In this document: piece by piece, positions 5,586 to 11,211 of the stretch
How positions within the stretch are numbered: position 1 is the first letter of the stretch
How the letters are laid out: each line of letters begins with the position of its first letter
Source: Rubritepida sp.
GTDB taxonomy: Bacteria; Pseudomonadota; Alphaproteobacteria; Acetobacterales; Acetobacteraceae
Assembly: GCA_028291485.1 (NCBI GenBank)
Contig: JAQGHZ010000738.1
Span: forward strand, 1 to 14,749
Direction of reading: 5' to 3'
DNA length: 14,749 bases
The notes under the pieces: generated by a model
Told to the model about the DNA's origin: nothing
What the model saw: the letters and a program-made list of their open reading frames with translations, nothing else
Databases searched by the model: none
Position numbers and translations under genes: made by a program

Positions 5586-6547
5586 CAGGCTTTGGAAGGT
5601 CGCCCTTCGCCGTCGCGGATGCGCGCGATGGCCGCGTCGAGTTCCGCGCCCAGCAGGATCAGATAGACGCTCACATAGAGCCAGGTGAGCAGCGCGATGG
5701 CCGCGCCCAGCGGCCCGTAGGTCGCGTCATAGGTCGCGAAATGGCTGACGTAGAGCGAGAAGGCCGCCGAGGCGACCAGCCAGAGCAGCGTCGCCGTCAG
5801 CGCTCCCACCGAGAAGATGCGGTAGTGCTTCGGCCGCCGCGCCGGCCCGAAGCGGTAGAGCGTCGCGATCGCCAGGAAGACGGCGCAGACCAGCACCCCC
5901 ATAGACGCCGCGCGCAGCAGCAGCGCATCGCGGAAGGGGAATTTCAGGATGTTGAGGATGGTCGGCAGTGCGACCAGGAAGGCCAGCCCCATCGTCACGG
6001 CCAGGATGGCGCAGAGCGTGATAACGATCGCCGTCGCGTAGAAGGCCAGCCAGTGGCGCTGCTCGCGCTGCCCGTGCGCGAGGTTCAACGCACCCAGCAG
6101 CGACCGGACGCCCGAGGAGGCGGACCACAGCGCGATGAGGCTGCTGATCACCACGCCCCAGCCCAGCACCTGCGCCGGGCCCGAGACCAGCTGGTGCACC
6201 CGCTGCGCGATGAGGTCGTAGCTGTCCTCCGGCAGCAGGCGGTAGAGCACCGCAAGCTGTGGCTCGACCGTGTCGAGGTTGAACCACACGCCGTAGAAGG
6301 CGATGCAGAGCGAGATGGCCGGGAAGAGCGCCAGCATGGCGTAGAAGGCGCAGCCCGCCGCGACCAGCGAGATCTGATCCGACGTCGCGACCGACCAGGC
6401 CTGCGCCCAATAGCTGTCCTGCGGCGCGGCCGCGATCGCCGCCGCCTTGGCGGCGTCCATCGCCTTCACCGCAGCAGGGGCCTTCACCGTGGCAGGGTTG
6501 TCGGCGGGTGGCGCATTGTGCGGGGAATCGATGGTCAGCGGCGTCAC
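5585..6547 (-). CDS. YihY/BrkB family inner-membrane protein (320 aa)
   Basis: The family core starts near residue 57 with SLVAAGCAFYAMLALFPAIS and includes LIALWSASSGVRSLLGALN, a basic loop (GPARRPKHYRIFSVG), and the C-terminal YGPLGAAIALLTWLYVSVY-LILLGAELDA. About six transmembrane helices are visible. Once named RNase BN, the family is now regarded as membrane proteins of uncertain, possibly transport, function. The start is uncertain: GTG 6547 lies 2 nt after the upstream stop and has no good SD; its first 45 residues are Ala-rich and poorly conserved in style, so a start at the in-frame ATG (Met30) is possible. Tight spacing to the PRC-barrel gene indicates an operon. The 3' end abuts a convergent small transcription unit. 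Confidence 0.88.
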   Translation of the reverse strand: MTPLTIDSPHNAPPADNPATVKAPAAVKAMDAAKAAAIAAAPQDSYWAQAWSVATSDQISLVAAGCAFYAMLALFPAISLCIAFYGVWFNLDTVEPQLAVLYRLLPEDSYDLIAQRVHQLVSGPAQVLGWGVVISSLIALWSASSGVRSLLGALNLAHGQREQRHWLAFYATAIVITLCAILAVTMGLAFLVALPTILNILKFPFRDALLLRAASMGVLVCAVFLAIATLYRFGPARRPKHYRIFSVGALTATLLWLVASAAFSLYVSHFATYDATYGPLGAAIALLTWLYVSVYLILLGAELDAAIARIRDGEGRPSKA

Positions 6548-6549
6548 AC

Positions 6550-7122
6550 TCAGGGGTTGCGCAACATCCCGTAGTCGAAGGCCGGGCGGGCACGCAACGC
6601 TTCCTTCGTGGCGCTCGGCATGGTGATGCGCTCCCGCTCGGCGTTCCAGCGCAGGTCGCCCAGCGGCACGGAGACAAGCCGGCCGCCCAGGCCGAGGAAG
6701 CCGCCCACCTGGATGATGACGACGGGCCCGCGGGCGGCGGGCGTTGCCGGCGAGACGGGCGGCGCGAGCAACACCTCCTCGACGTCACCGATCGCCTCGT
6801 TCCGGTCGTTGTAGATCCGGCTCCCGAGGATTCTGCTGATACGGGGCTGGCTGAGCAGCGCCGCGCCTGGCGTCAGCACCGCGCCGGGCGCCATCGAGGC
6901 CGGGGGGTTTTGGGGCGCTCCCACCTGCGGGGCGATCTCCGCCGGCACGCCGGTCGGACTGCGCGCCGGCGCGGTGTCGGTGATGGCGGGGGAGGCGCTG
7001 GGGCTCGGCACGGCGCCGGGTGCGGGCTGACCCTGCGCCAGGGCGAAGAGCGGCACGGCCATCAGGCCGGCCACCAGGATCATCCACAGCAGCGGCATGT
7101 GCGGTTCGTAGCGGCGGTCCAT
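6550..7122 (-). CDS. Exported PRC-barrel domain protein (190 aa)
   Basis: A cleavable signal peptide is visible (hydrophobic residues 9-28, likely cleavage after ALA29), followed by a Pro/Ala-rich linker (30-92) and a PRC-barrel-like domain (about 95-170): ISRILGSRIYNDRNEAIGDVEEVLL, then VVIIQVGGFLGLGGRLVSVPLGDLRW. PRC-barrels are small beta-barrels found in RimM and photosynthetic reaction centre H subunits; periplasmic versions are common among alphaproteobacterial stress genes, with no defined activity. The ATG at 7122 has GAAGGA about 10 nt upstream; Met9 is a weaker alternative. A GCAAC-N16-GGTT promoter ends 37 nt upstream. It is followed 2 nt later by the YihY-family gene. Confidence 0.85.
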   Translation of the reverse strand: MDRRYEPHMPLLWMILVAGLMAVPLFALAQGQPAPGAVPSPSASPAITDTAPARSPTGVPAEIAPQVGAPQNPPASMAPGAVLTPGAALLSQPRISRILGSRIYNDRNEAIGDVEEVLLAPPVSPATPAARGPVVIIQVGGFLGLGGRLVSVPLGDLRWNAERERITMPSATKEALRARPAFDYGMLRNP

Positions 7123-7159
7123 CTCGGGCGTCCTTCTCGGGGGTGAAGGTTGCCGATAA

Positions 7160-7184
7160 AACCCCGTAGGCCGGACCGGGTTGC
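7160..7184 (-). promoter_or_regulatory. Putative EcfG-type promoter for the PRC-barrel/YihY pair (GCAAC-N16-GGTT)
   Basis: On the minus strand GCAAC is at 7184-7180 and GGTT at 7163-7160, spacing 16 bp; the -10 has one mismatch to CGTT. The first G of GCAAC is the last base of the upstream gene's TAG stop codon, so the promoter sits directly at the end of the preceding gene. The -10 ends 37 nt before the PRC-barrel ATG. Confidence 0.5.
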
Positions 7185-7600
7185 TACCGCCGCCGCTTCA
7201 GGAACTGCTCCACGAAGAGTCCGCCGATCTCCGCGACCATGCGCCAGCGCACGAGGCTGAGCGCCTCGTTCATCGGCGAGACGGCGCGGAGCTGCGCCAC
7301 CGCCTGGCGCCGTAGAATCAGCGCCTCATGGGCCACCGGGTCGTAGCGCCGACGCGACAGCAGCAGCAGCAGGCCCATGACCACCAGATCCGCGAGCGCG
7401 AGCCACAGCGTGGCCCAGAGCGGCCCCTGGCTGCTGTTGAGCCAGATCCAGGCTGCCGCATGCAGGAGGCCCAGCGCCACCAGCCCGAAGAGGCCAGCGG
7501 CGGCCTGGAAGACCAGCGAACGCGCGAGGGCGCCGCCCTCGTGCTTCAAGCGCAGCGCCTCCGCCTCCGCGGCGACACCGAGCAGGCGAAGGCTGCGCAT
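7184..7600 (-). CDS. YqjE/holin-superfamily-III-like membrane protein (138 aa)
   Basis: Two closely spaced hydrophobic helices (FQAAAGLFGLVALGLLHAAAWIWL and, after SSQGPLWA, LWLALADLVVMGLLLLL) are flanked by a charged N-terminal amphipathic segment and a basic C-terminal tail ending FLKRRR. This is the pattern of the phage-holin-family/YqjE proteins that follow DUF883 genes; E. coli yqjD-yqjE is the same pair. Despite the name there is no phage context and no lysis role is implied. Its ATG overlaps the DUF883 stop (TGATG), so the two are translationally coupled. Its TAG stop touches the next promoter. Confidence 0.75.
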   Translation of the reverse strand: MRSLRLLGVAAEAEALRLKHEGGALARSLVFQAAAGLFGLVALGLLHAAAWIWLNSSQGPLWATLWLALADLVVMGLLLLLSRRRYDPVAHEALILRRQAVAQLRAVSPMNEALSLVRWRMVAEIGGLFVEQFLKRRR

Positions 7601-7881
7601 CAGCGGCGGCACATGACGGCGAAGACGTAGCCCGCCAGTGCCGCGAGGCCGATGGCGGTCAGCGGCTTCTCGCGGACGGCCGCGCTCAGCCGCTCGGTCT
7701 GGTCGCGGACGGTGTCGGTGGCCCGGTGCGCGGCCGCCTCGGCCTTGTCGGCGGCGCGGGAGACGGCGGGCGTCACGCGGTCGTTCATCAAAGCCTCGAT
7801 CTTCGCGCGCAAGGCCGCGATCTCGGCATGGGTGTCGGCCATGAAGGGCGGAATCTCGGTAGGCGTCTCGGAGGTGGCCAT
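7600..7881 (-). CDS. DUF883 (ElaB/YqjD-like) membrane-anchored stress protein (93 aa)
   Basis: Residues 15-70 are charged, Ala-rich and heptad-like (HAEIAALRAKIEALM, then ADKAEAAAHRATDTVRDQTERL), suggesting a coiled coil; the C-terminus EKPLTAIGLAALAGYVFAVMCRR is the characteristic single tail-anchor helix of DUF883. E. coli YqjD and ElaB of this family are inner-membrane proteins that bind ribosomes in stationary phase. ATG 7881 is preferred because it gives the normal family length and has AAAGGA 7 nt upstream. A second in-frame ATG at 8010 also has a strong SD and would add 43 basic residues (see findings). The promoter at 8040-8064 lies 159 nt upstream of ATG 7881. Confidence 0.85.
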   Translation of the reverse strand: MATSETPTEIPPFMADTHAEIAALRAKIEALMNDRVTPAVSRAADKAEAAAHRATDTVRDQTERLSAAVREKPLTAIGLAALAGYVFAVMCRR

Positions 7882-8037
7882 GGACCTGTCCTTTCGGGGG
7901 GAATGGGAACGGCAGTGGTTGCGAGAGGGTGTCCGGAGTCGCGTCAGGGGCAATCCGCGCCGCGCTGCCGGCCCCAGGACCCGCGCCGCCGGAAGGCGGA
8001 GGATGCGCATGCTCTGTTTTCCTTCCTGATCGATCCG

Positions 8038-8062
8038 GCAACGCGAGGGGACACTTGGCGTT
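8038..8062 (+). promoter_or_regulatory. Putative EcfG-type promoter for the AI-2E permease (GCAAC-N16-CGTT)
   Basis: GCAAC at 8038-8042 and CGTT at 8059-8062, spacing 16 bp. The -10 ends 24 nt before the permease ATG, leaving a short leader with AGGA at 8076-8079. It overlaps the opposite-facing copy almost completely. Confidence 0.65.
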
Positions 8063-8064
8063 GC
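8040..8064 (-). promoter_or_regulatory. Putative EcfG-type promoter for DUF883/YqjE-like genes (GCAAC-N16-CGTT)
   Basis: On the minus strand GCAAC is at 8064-8060 and CGTT at 8043-8040, spacing 16 bp. Together with the plus-strand site it forms the palindrome GCAACG-N15-CGTTGC (8038-8064), so each -10 overlaps the other's -35. Confidence 0.7.
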
Positions 8065-8086
8065 ATCTCGGCAACAGGAATGTCCC

Positions 8087-10006
8087 ATGGCCCCCTTCCG
8101 CCCGCCGCCGACCATGTCCCGTGACTGGCCTGCGCGCCTGCTCGTCTTCGCCGCCGTCATCGCCGCGCTCTATCTGGGGCGCGAGGTCTTCGCGCCGCTG
8201 GCGCTCGCCCTGCTGCTGACCATCGCGGCGATGCCCGCGGTGGCCTGGCTGGAACGCCGGAACGTGCCGCGCATCCCCGCCGTGCTGCTCGCGATGATGC
8301 TCTTCCTCGCCATCGTCGGGGGGCTCGTCTATGTCGTGCTGACCCAGGCGCTGGCGCTGGCGGGCGAGCTGCCGAACTACGAGAACGTGCTGCGCGGCAA
8401 GCTGCAGGCGATCGGCCAGGACGGCTCCGGCCCGATCGAGCGGGTGCTGCGGCTGGTGAAGCGGCTGGGCGAGGTGCTGGCGCCGGCCGAGGCGACGCCC
8501 ACGCAGACGGTGGCCGTCGCTGCCGCCGGCCAGGGGCCTCTGGCGACTCTCTTCAGCTTGGCCGTGGTGATCATCGCGCCCGTCGCGACCTTTGCCATCA
8601 CGCTGCTGCTGATGGCCTTCATCCTGGTGCAGCGCGAGGACGTGCGCGACCGCGTGCTGCGCCTCGCCGGCCTGCACGAGATGCACCGCACCACCGGCGC
8701 CATGGCCGAGGCCACCGCGCGCGTCGGCCGATTCCTGCTCATGCAGGCGATGGTGAACGGCATCTTCGGCCTGTCGATGGGAACCGGCCTCTGGCTGCTC
8801 GGCGTGCCCAATGCGCCGCTCTGGGGCGCGCTGGCCTTCGGTCTGCGTTTCGTGCCCTTCCTGGGCGCGCCGCTCTCCATGCTCTTCCCGCTGATCGTCG
8901 CCTTCGCCACCACGGAGGGCTGGTCCACCGTTCTGATGGTGATCGGCCTCTTCGCCGTGGTGGACGGGATCGCGACCTATGTGCTGGAGCCCTGGCTCTA
9001 CGGCAGCAGCATGGGCATCACGCCGCTCGCCCTGCTGCTCGCCTCGGCCTTCTGGGCGGTGATGTGGGGCCCGCTCGGGCTGATCCTGGCGCCAGCGATC
9101 ACGGCCTGCCTGGTCATCCTGGGCCGGCACGTGCGGACGCTCGCCTTCCTCGACGTGCTACTCGGCGACACGCCGCCGCTGCCGGCCCCGGCGCGCTTCT
9201 ACCAGCGCCTGCTGGCGGACGATGCGGTGAACGCGGCAGGCCTGCTCGGCACCGAGGCCGGGCGCACCGGCATCGAGACGGCGCTGGAGCAGATGGTCAT
9301 GCCGGCGATCGCGCAGATCTCCACCGATCGCCCGAACGAGGCCTTCGGCCCGGCGCTGGCCATCCGCGCCTCGCGCGCGCTGACCCGGGTGATGGAGGCG
9401 GTGTCGCAAGGGATCGACGGGCCGGCCGACATCCTGGTGATGCCCGTGGCGGGCGCGCTGGACCGCGCCGCGGCAGCCGCCGTCGTACTGGCGCTGCAGG
9501 AGGCGGGCCAGTTCGCGACTTACCTGCCCACGGAGGCGCCCGAGCCCACACTGGTCGTGCTGGTGGCCGCGACGGACGCGCCCTCGCGCCGGGTGGATCG
9601 GGCGCTGGCGCATGCCGCGCAGCTTTCGGACCGCCTGCTGATCTTCGCGCCGACGGACGAGGCGGCGCAGGCGCTCTACCAACGCCCGCAGACGACGCCC
9701 CTCACGACCCTGGCGGAGCTGCTCGCGGAGGTCGAGGCGTCGATCGGCGGAGCCGATTCCGGTGGCGGAACCGGCGGCGATCTGGCCGGTCCACGGCCAG
9801 AGCATCTTCCGGCCGCGGGGCACACTTCAGAAGCCCTGGCCCGTGGTTCCGGGCGGAGGATCCGCGCCTCCGGCGATTCCGCCGGCCGCGATCATGCTCT
9901 CGGCGCCGCCGCCAGCGCCTCGCGCAGGCCGGCGGCGGTGACGGGCTGCTCCAGCACGGTCGCGTCCGGCAGCCCCTCGGCCGCAATCCCCAGCGGCGAG
10001 AGGTAG
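8087..10006 (+). CDS. AI-2E family permease with long C-terminal cytosolic extension (639 aa as read)
   Basis: The first 360 residues are the AI-2E (PF01594) membrane domain: N-terminal helices, a loop of about residues 95-150, a helix near 160-182, MVNGIFGLSMGTGLWLLGV, LWGALAFGLRFVPFLGAPLS and the final WGPLGLILAPAITACLVI. Members move varied substrates (TqsA, Na+/H+ antiporters), so quorum-signal export should not be assumed. Residues about 375-553 form a soluble alpha/beta region (FYQRLLADDAVNAAGL..., then ADILVMPVAGALDRAA). After about base 9745 the reading becomes Gly/Ser/Arg-rich and overlaps an antisense receiver remnant, so the original stop was probably earlier and the last 85 residues may be run-on. 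AGGA lies 7 nt before the ATG. Confidence 0.85.
   Translation: MAPFRPPPTMSRDWPARLLVFAAVIAALYLGREVFAPLALALLLTIAAMPAVAWLERRNVPRIPAVLLAMMLFLAIVGGLVYVVLTQALALAGELPNYENVLRGKLQAIGQDGSGPIERVLRLVKRLGEVLAPAEATPTQTVAVAAAGQGPLATLFSLAVVIIAPVATFAITLLLMAFILVQREDVRDRVLRLAGLHEMHRTTGAMAEATARVGRFLLMQAMVNGIFGLSMGTGLWLLGVPNAPLWGALAFGLRFVPFLGAPLSMLFPLIVAFATTEGWSTVLMVIGLFAVVDGIATYVLEPWLYGSSMGITPLALLLASAFWAVMWGPLGLILAPAITACLVILGRHVRTLAFLDVLLGDTPPLPAPARFYQRLLADDAVNAAGLLGTEAGRTGIETALEQMVMPAIAQISTDRPNEAFGPALAIRASRALTRVMEAVSQGIDGPADILVMPVAGALDRAAAAAVVLALQEAGQFATYLPTEAPEPTLVVLVAATDAPSRRVDRALAHAAQLSDRLLIFAPTDEAAQALYQRPQTTPLTTLAELLAEVEASIGGADSGGGTGGDLAGPRPEHLPAAGHTSEALARGSGRRIRASGDSAGRDHALGAAASASRRPAAVTGCSSTVASGSPSAAIPSGER
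9781..9801. other. Hairpin near the probable true end of the AI-2E coding region
   Basis: A 7-bp perfect stem (9781-9787 with 9795-9801) and 7-nt loop lies where the permease reading loses protein-like character. No T-run follows. It may be a remnant of an intergenic terminator. Confidence 0.25.
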
Positions 10007-10107
10007 AGCACCGCCACCGCGCGGCGCTGCAGCCGCCGCGCGACCGGCTGCACCGAGCCGCCGGCCAGCGTGCCGGGGGAGACCGCATCGTCCTCGGCGA
10101 TCAGCAC
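9892..10107 (-). pseudogene. Response-regulator receiver domain remnant with internal deletion
   Basis: The minus-strand frame reads VLIAEDDAV (receiver beta-1 with acidic pair), then jumps to TLAGGSVQPVARRLQRRAV and VLYLSPLG (alpha-3/beta-4), then ATVLEQPVTAAGLREALAAA (beta-5/alpha-5). These pieces match single-domain alphaproteobacterial receivers, but only 71 residues are present where about 120 are expected: the segment with the phosphoacceptor Asp is missing and the beta-5 Lys is Gln. Just upstream the reading shifts by one frame (the neighbouring frame, reading ...RLYTALEG, ends at 10101), so no good start exists. The third codon positions are still strongly GC, suggesting recent decay. 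It overlaps the 3' end of the AI-2E reading. Family identity is an inference from motif wording. Confidence 0.55.
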
Positions 10108-10349
10108 CCGGCGGCCGCCCAGCCCTCCAGGGCGGTATAAAGACGGTCGTCCTTGATGCTGTGGGCGAGGATCGGCTGTCCCGCCGCGATTCGCAGTCGG
10201 TCGCCGCCGGGCATGGGTTCTCCGGCGTCATCCAGGACAAGCTGCGACTCGGTGCCATCATCATGGAAGGCTTCGCCCATCGGCTCGGCGGTGAATTCCG
10301 TCTGGAAGCGTACCGGGCGGCGGAGCCTGCGTGATCGTGAACTTTCCAT
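10104..10349 (-). other. Coding-like open stretch upstream of the receiver remnant, no family recognised
   Basis: An 82-codon minus-strand frame from ATG 10349 ends at 10101. Its middle (EFTAEPMGEAFHDDG..., LVLDDAGEPMPGGDRLRIAAG) looks protein-like, with mostly GC third positions, but its first dozen codons do not, and no SD precedes the ATG. It could be the N-terminal part of the decayed gene joined to the receiver remnant by a frameshift near 10108-10125, or chance. Apart from it, 10007-10354 shows nothing convincing on the plus strand. Confidence 0.25.
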
Positions 10350-10354
10350 CGCCG

Positions 10355-10379
10355 GCAACCCGCATGGTTGGGCCGCGTT
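10355..10379 (+). promoter_or_regulatory. Putative EcfG-type promoter for the 55-aa gene (GCAAC-N16-CGTT)
   Basis: GCAAC at 10355-10359 and CGTT at 10376-10379, spacing 16 bp, an exact match to the window's motif. The -10 ends 31 nt before the ATG at 10411. Confidence 0.7.
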
Positions 10380-10410
10380 GAACTCGCGACAGTGATCCCG
10401 GAGTTCGAAG

Positions 10411-10578
10411 ATGCTCGCTTTCGCAAGGCCGATGAAAGTCCAGACGCCGAACGGCATGATCTTCGCGCAATACGCGATGGCGCCGAAGCGCAAGGGCGAG
10501 CCTTGGTGGGTCATGTACCGCGGCGAGGACGGAGGCTGGTTCACCACCATGGTGGACCGCAGCCAGATGCCGGTCTGA
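10411..10578 (+). CDS. Hypothetical small protein, 55 aa
   Basis: ATG 10411 to TGA 10576-10578 encodes a compact, soluble, Met- and aromatic-rich protein: MLAFARPMKVQTPNG, then MIFAQYAMAPKRKGEPWW, then VMYRGEDGGWFTTMVDRSQ. No signal peptide or membrane helix is seen. GGAG with a 7-nt spacer precedes the ATG, and an exact GCAAC-N16-CGTT promoter lies 31 nt upstream, so the gene has every expected expression element. The Trp/Tyr-rich beta-like wording and the final DRSQMPV suggest a small folded domain, but I do not recognise a family. The next promoter begins 2 nt after its stop, making it a monocistronic unit. Met8 is a less likely start. Confidence 0.72.
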   Translation: MLAFARPMKVQTPNGMIFAQYAMAPKRKGEPWWVMYRGEDGGWFTTMVDRSQMPV

Positions 10579-10580
10579 CG

Positions 10581-10605
10581 GCAACCTGAGGCCCCTCGCC
10601 GCGTT
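10581..10605 (+). promoter_or_regulatory. Putative EcfG-type promoter for the 17M-like gene and probably opgGH (GCAAC-N16-CGTT)
   Basis: GCAAC at 10581-10585 and CGTT at 10602-10605, spacing 16 bp, exact match. It starts 2 nt after the 55-aa gene's stop. The ATG of the next gene is 94 nt beyond the -10, giving a leader of about 90 nt in which no further structure was recognised. Confidence 0.68.
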
Positions 10606-10699
10606 GGGCGGCGTTGGTCTCCATCGGCTCGGCCGGGGCATCGCGTCGATCCATGTGGTCGCGTGATCCCTGGCCGGTCGCGGTTTCAGGAGCTTTTCG

Positions 10700-11197
10700 A
10701 TGCTCACGGCTGCCAAGGTTTTTGAGGATCGCGCCACGGCGGTGAAGGCCGTCGAGGAGTTGGATGCGCTCGGCCTGCCCGGGCTGGAGATCAGCCTCGC
10801 CGAGGCGGCGGAGGCATCCACCTCCGGCACGGTCACCACGCGCTCCGGCACCTCCGTCGGCGCGATGCTGGGCACGGGGGCGGGGCTGATCGCGGGCATG
10901 GGGCTGCTCGCCGTGCCGGGCTTCGGGCCGCTCATGGCGGCGGGCTGGTTTACGACGGTGCTCACCGTCGCCGGCATGGGGGCCGCGACCGGCGGCCTCA
11001 TCGGGGCGCTGACCTCGCAGGGGATCAGCGAGACGGAAGCGAGCCGCTACAGCAAGCGCCTGCGACAGGGCGGCACGCTGGTCGTGGTGCGTGCCGGCGA
11101 TGCGACCCAGGCCTCGAACGCCGAGTCGATCCTGGAACGCCACCATCCCATGCCGGAGTTCGCGGAAGCGAATTCCACCACGATCCATCGATCCTGA
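10700..11197 (+). CDS. General stress protein 17M-like (YflT/DUF1269-type) protein, 165 aa
   Basis: The N-terminal 35 residues (AAKVFEDRATAVKAVEELDALGLPGLEISLAEAAE) form the alpha/beta unit seen in general-stress-protein-17M-like domains. The middle (about 50-115) is Gly/Ala-rich and hydrophobic, GAMLGTGAGLIAGMGLLAVPGFGPLM and VLTVAGMGAATGGLIGALT, likely a membrane-inserted hairpin. The end has ISETEASRYSKRLRQGG-TLVVVRA, typical of the family. Its activity is unknown; such proteins recur in stress regulons. AGGAG is 8 nt before the ATG. A GCAAC-N16-CGTT promoter lies upstream, and opgG begins 14 nt after its stop, so it may be the lead gene of a stress-controlled glucan operon. Confidence 0.8.
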   Translation: MLTAAKVFEDRATAVKAVEELDALGLPGLEISLAEAAEASTSGTVTTRSGTSVGAMLGTGAGLIAGMGLLAVPGFGPLMAAGWFTTVLTVAGMGAATGGLIGALTSQGISETEASRYSKRLRQGGTLVVVRAGDATQASNAESILERHHPMPEFAEANSTTIHRS

Positions 11198-11211
11198 GGG
11201 GAGACTGGTCC

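Noticed and set aside
6556..6565. GTTGCGCAAC palindrome near the end of the PRC-barrel gene
   Set aside because: Contains GCAAC in both directions but no CGTT at 16-17 bp on either strand; inside coding sequence.
7184..7600. Prophage lysis module, suggested by the holin-like protein
   Set aside because: No endolysin, capsid or integrase nearby; the DUF883-YqjE pairing is a normal chromosomal arrangement.
7906..7930. A canonical GGAAC on the plus strand upstream of the AI-2E permease
   Set aside because: No CGTT-like element at 16-17 bp; the sequence there is GGGT/GGTG.
7184..9130. A 648-codon minus-strand frame running through the AI-2E permease, promoter region and YqjE-like gene
   Set aside because: Only the last 139 codons (7600-7184) read as a protein; the remainder is antisense to the permease and crosses the divergent promoter region.
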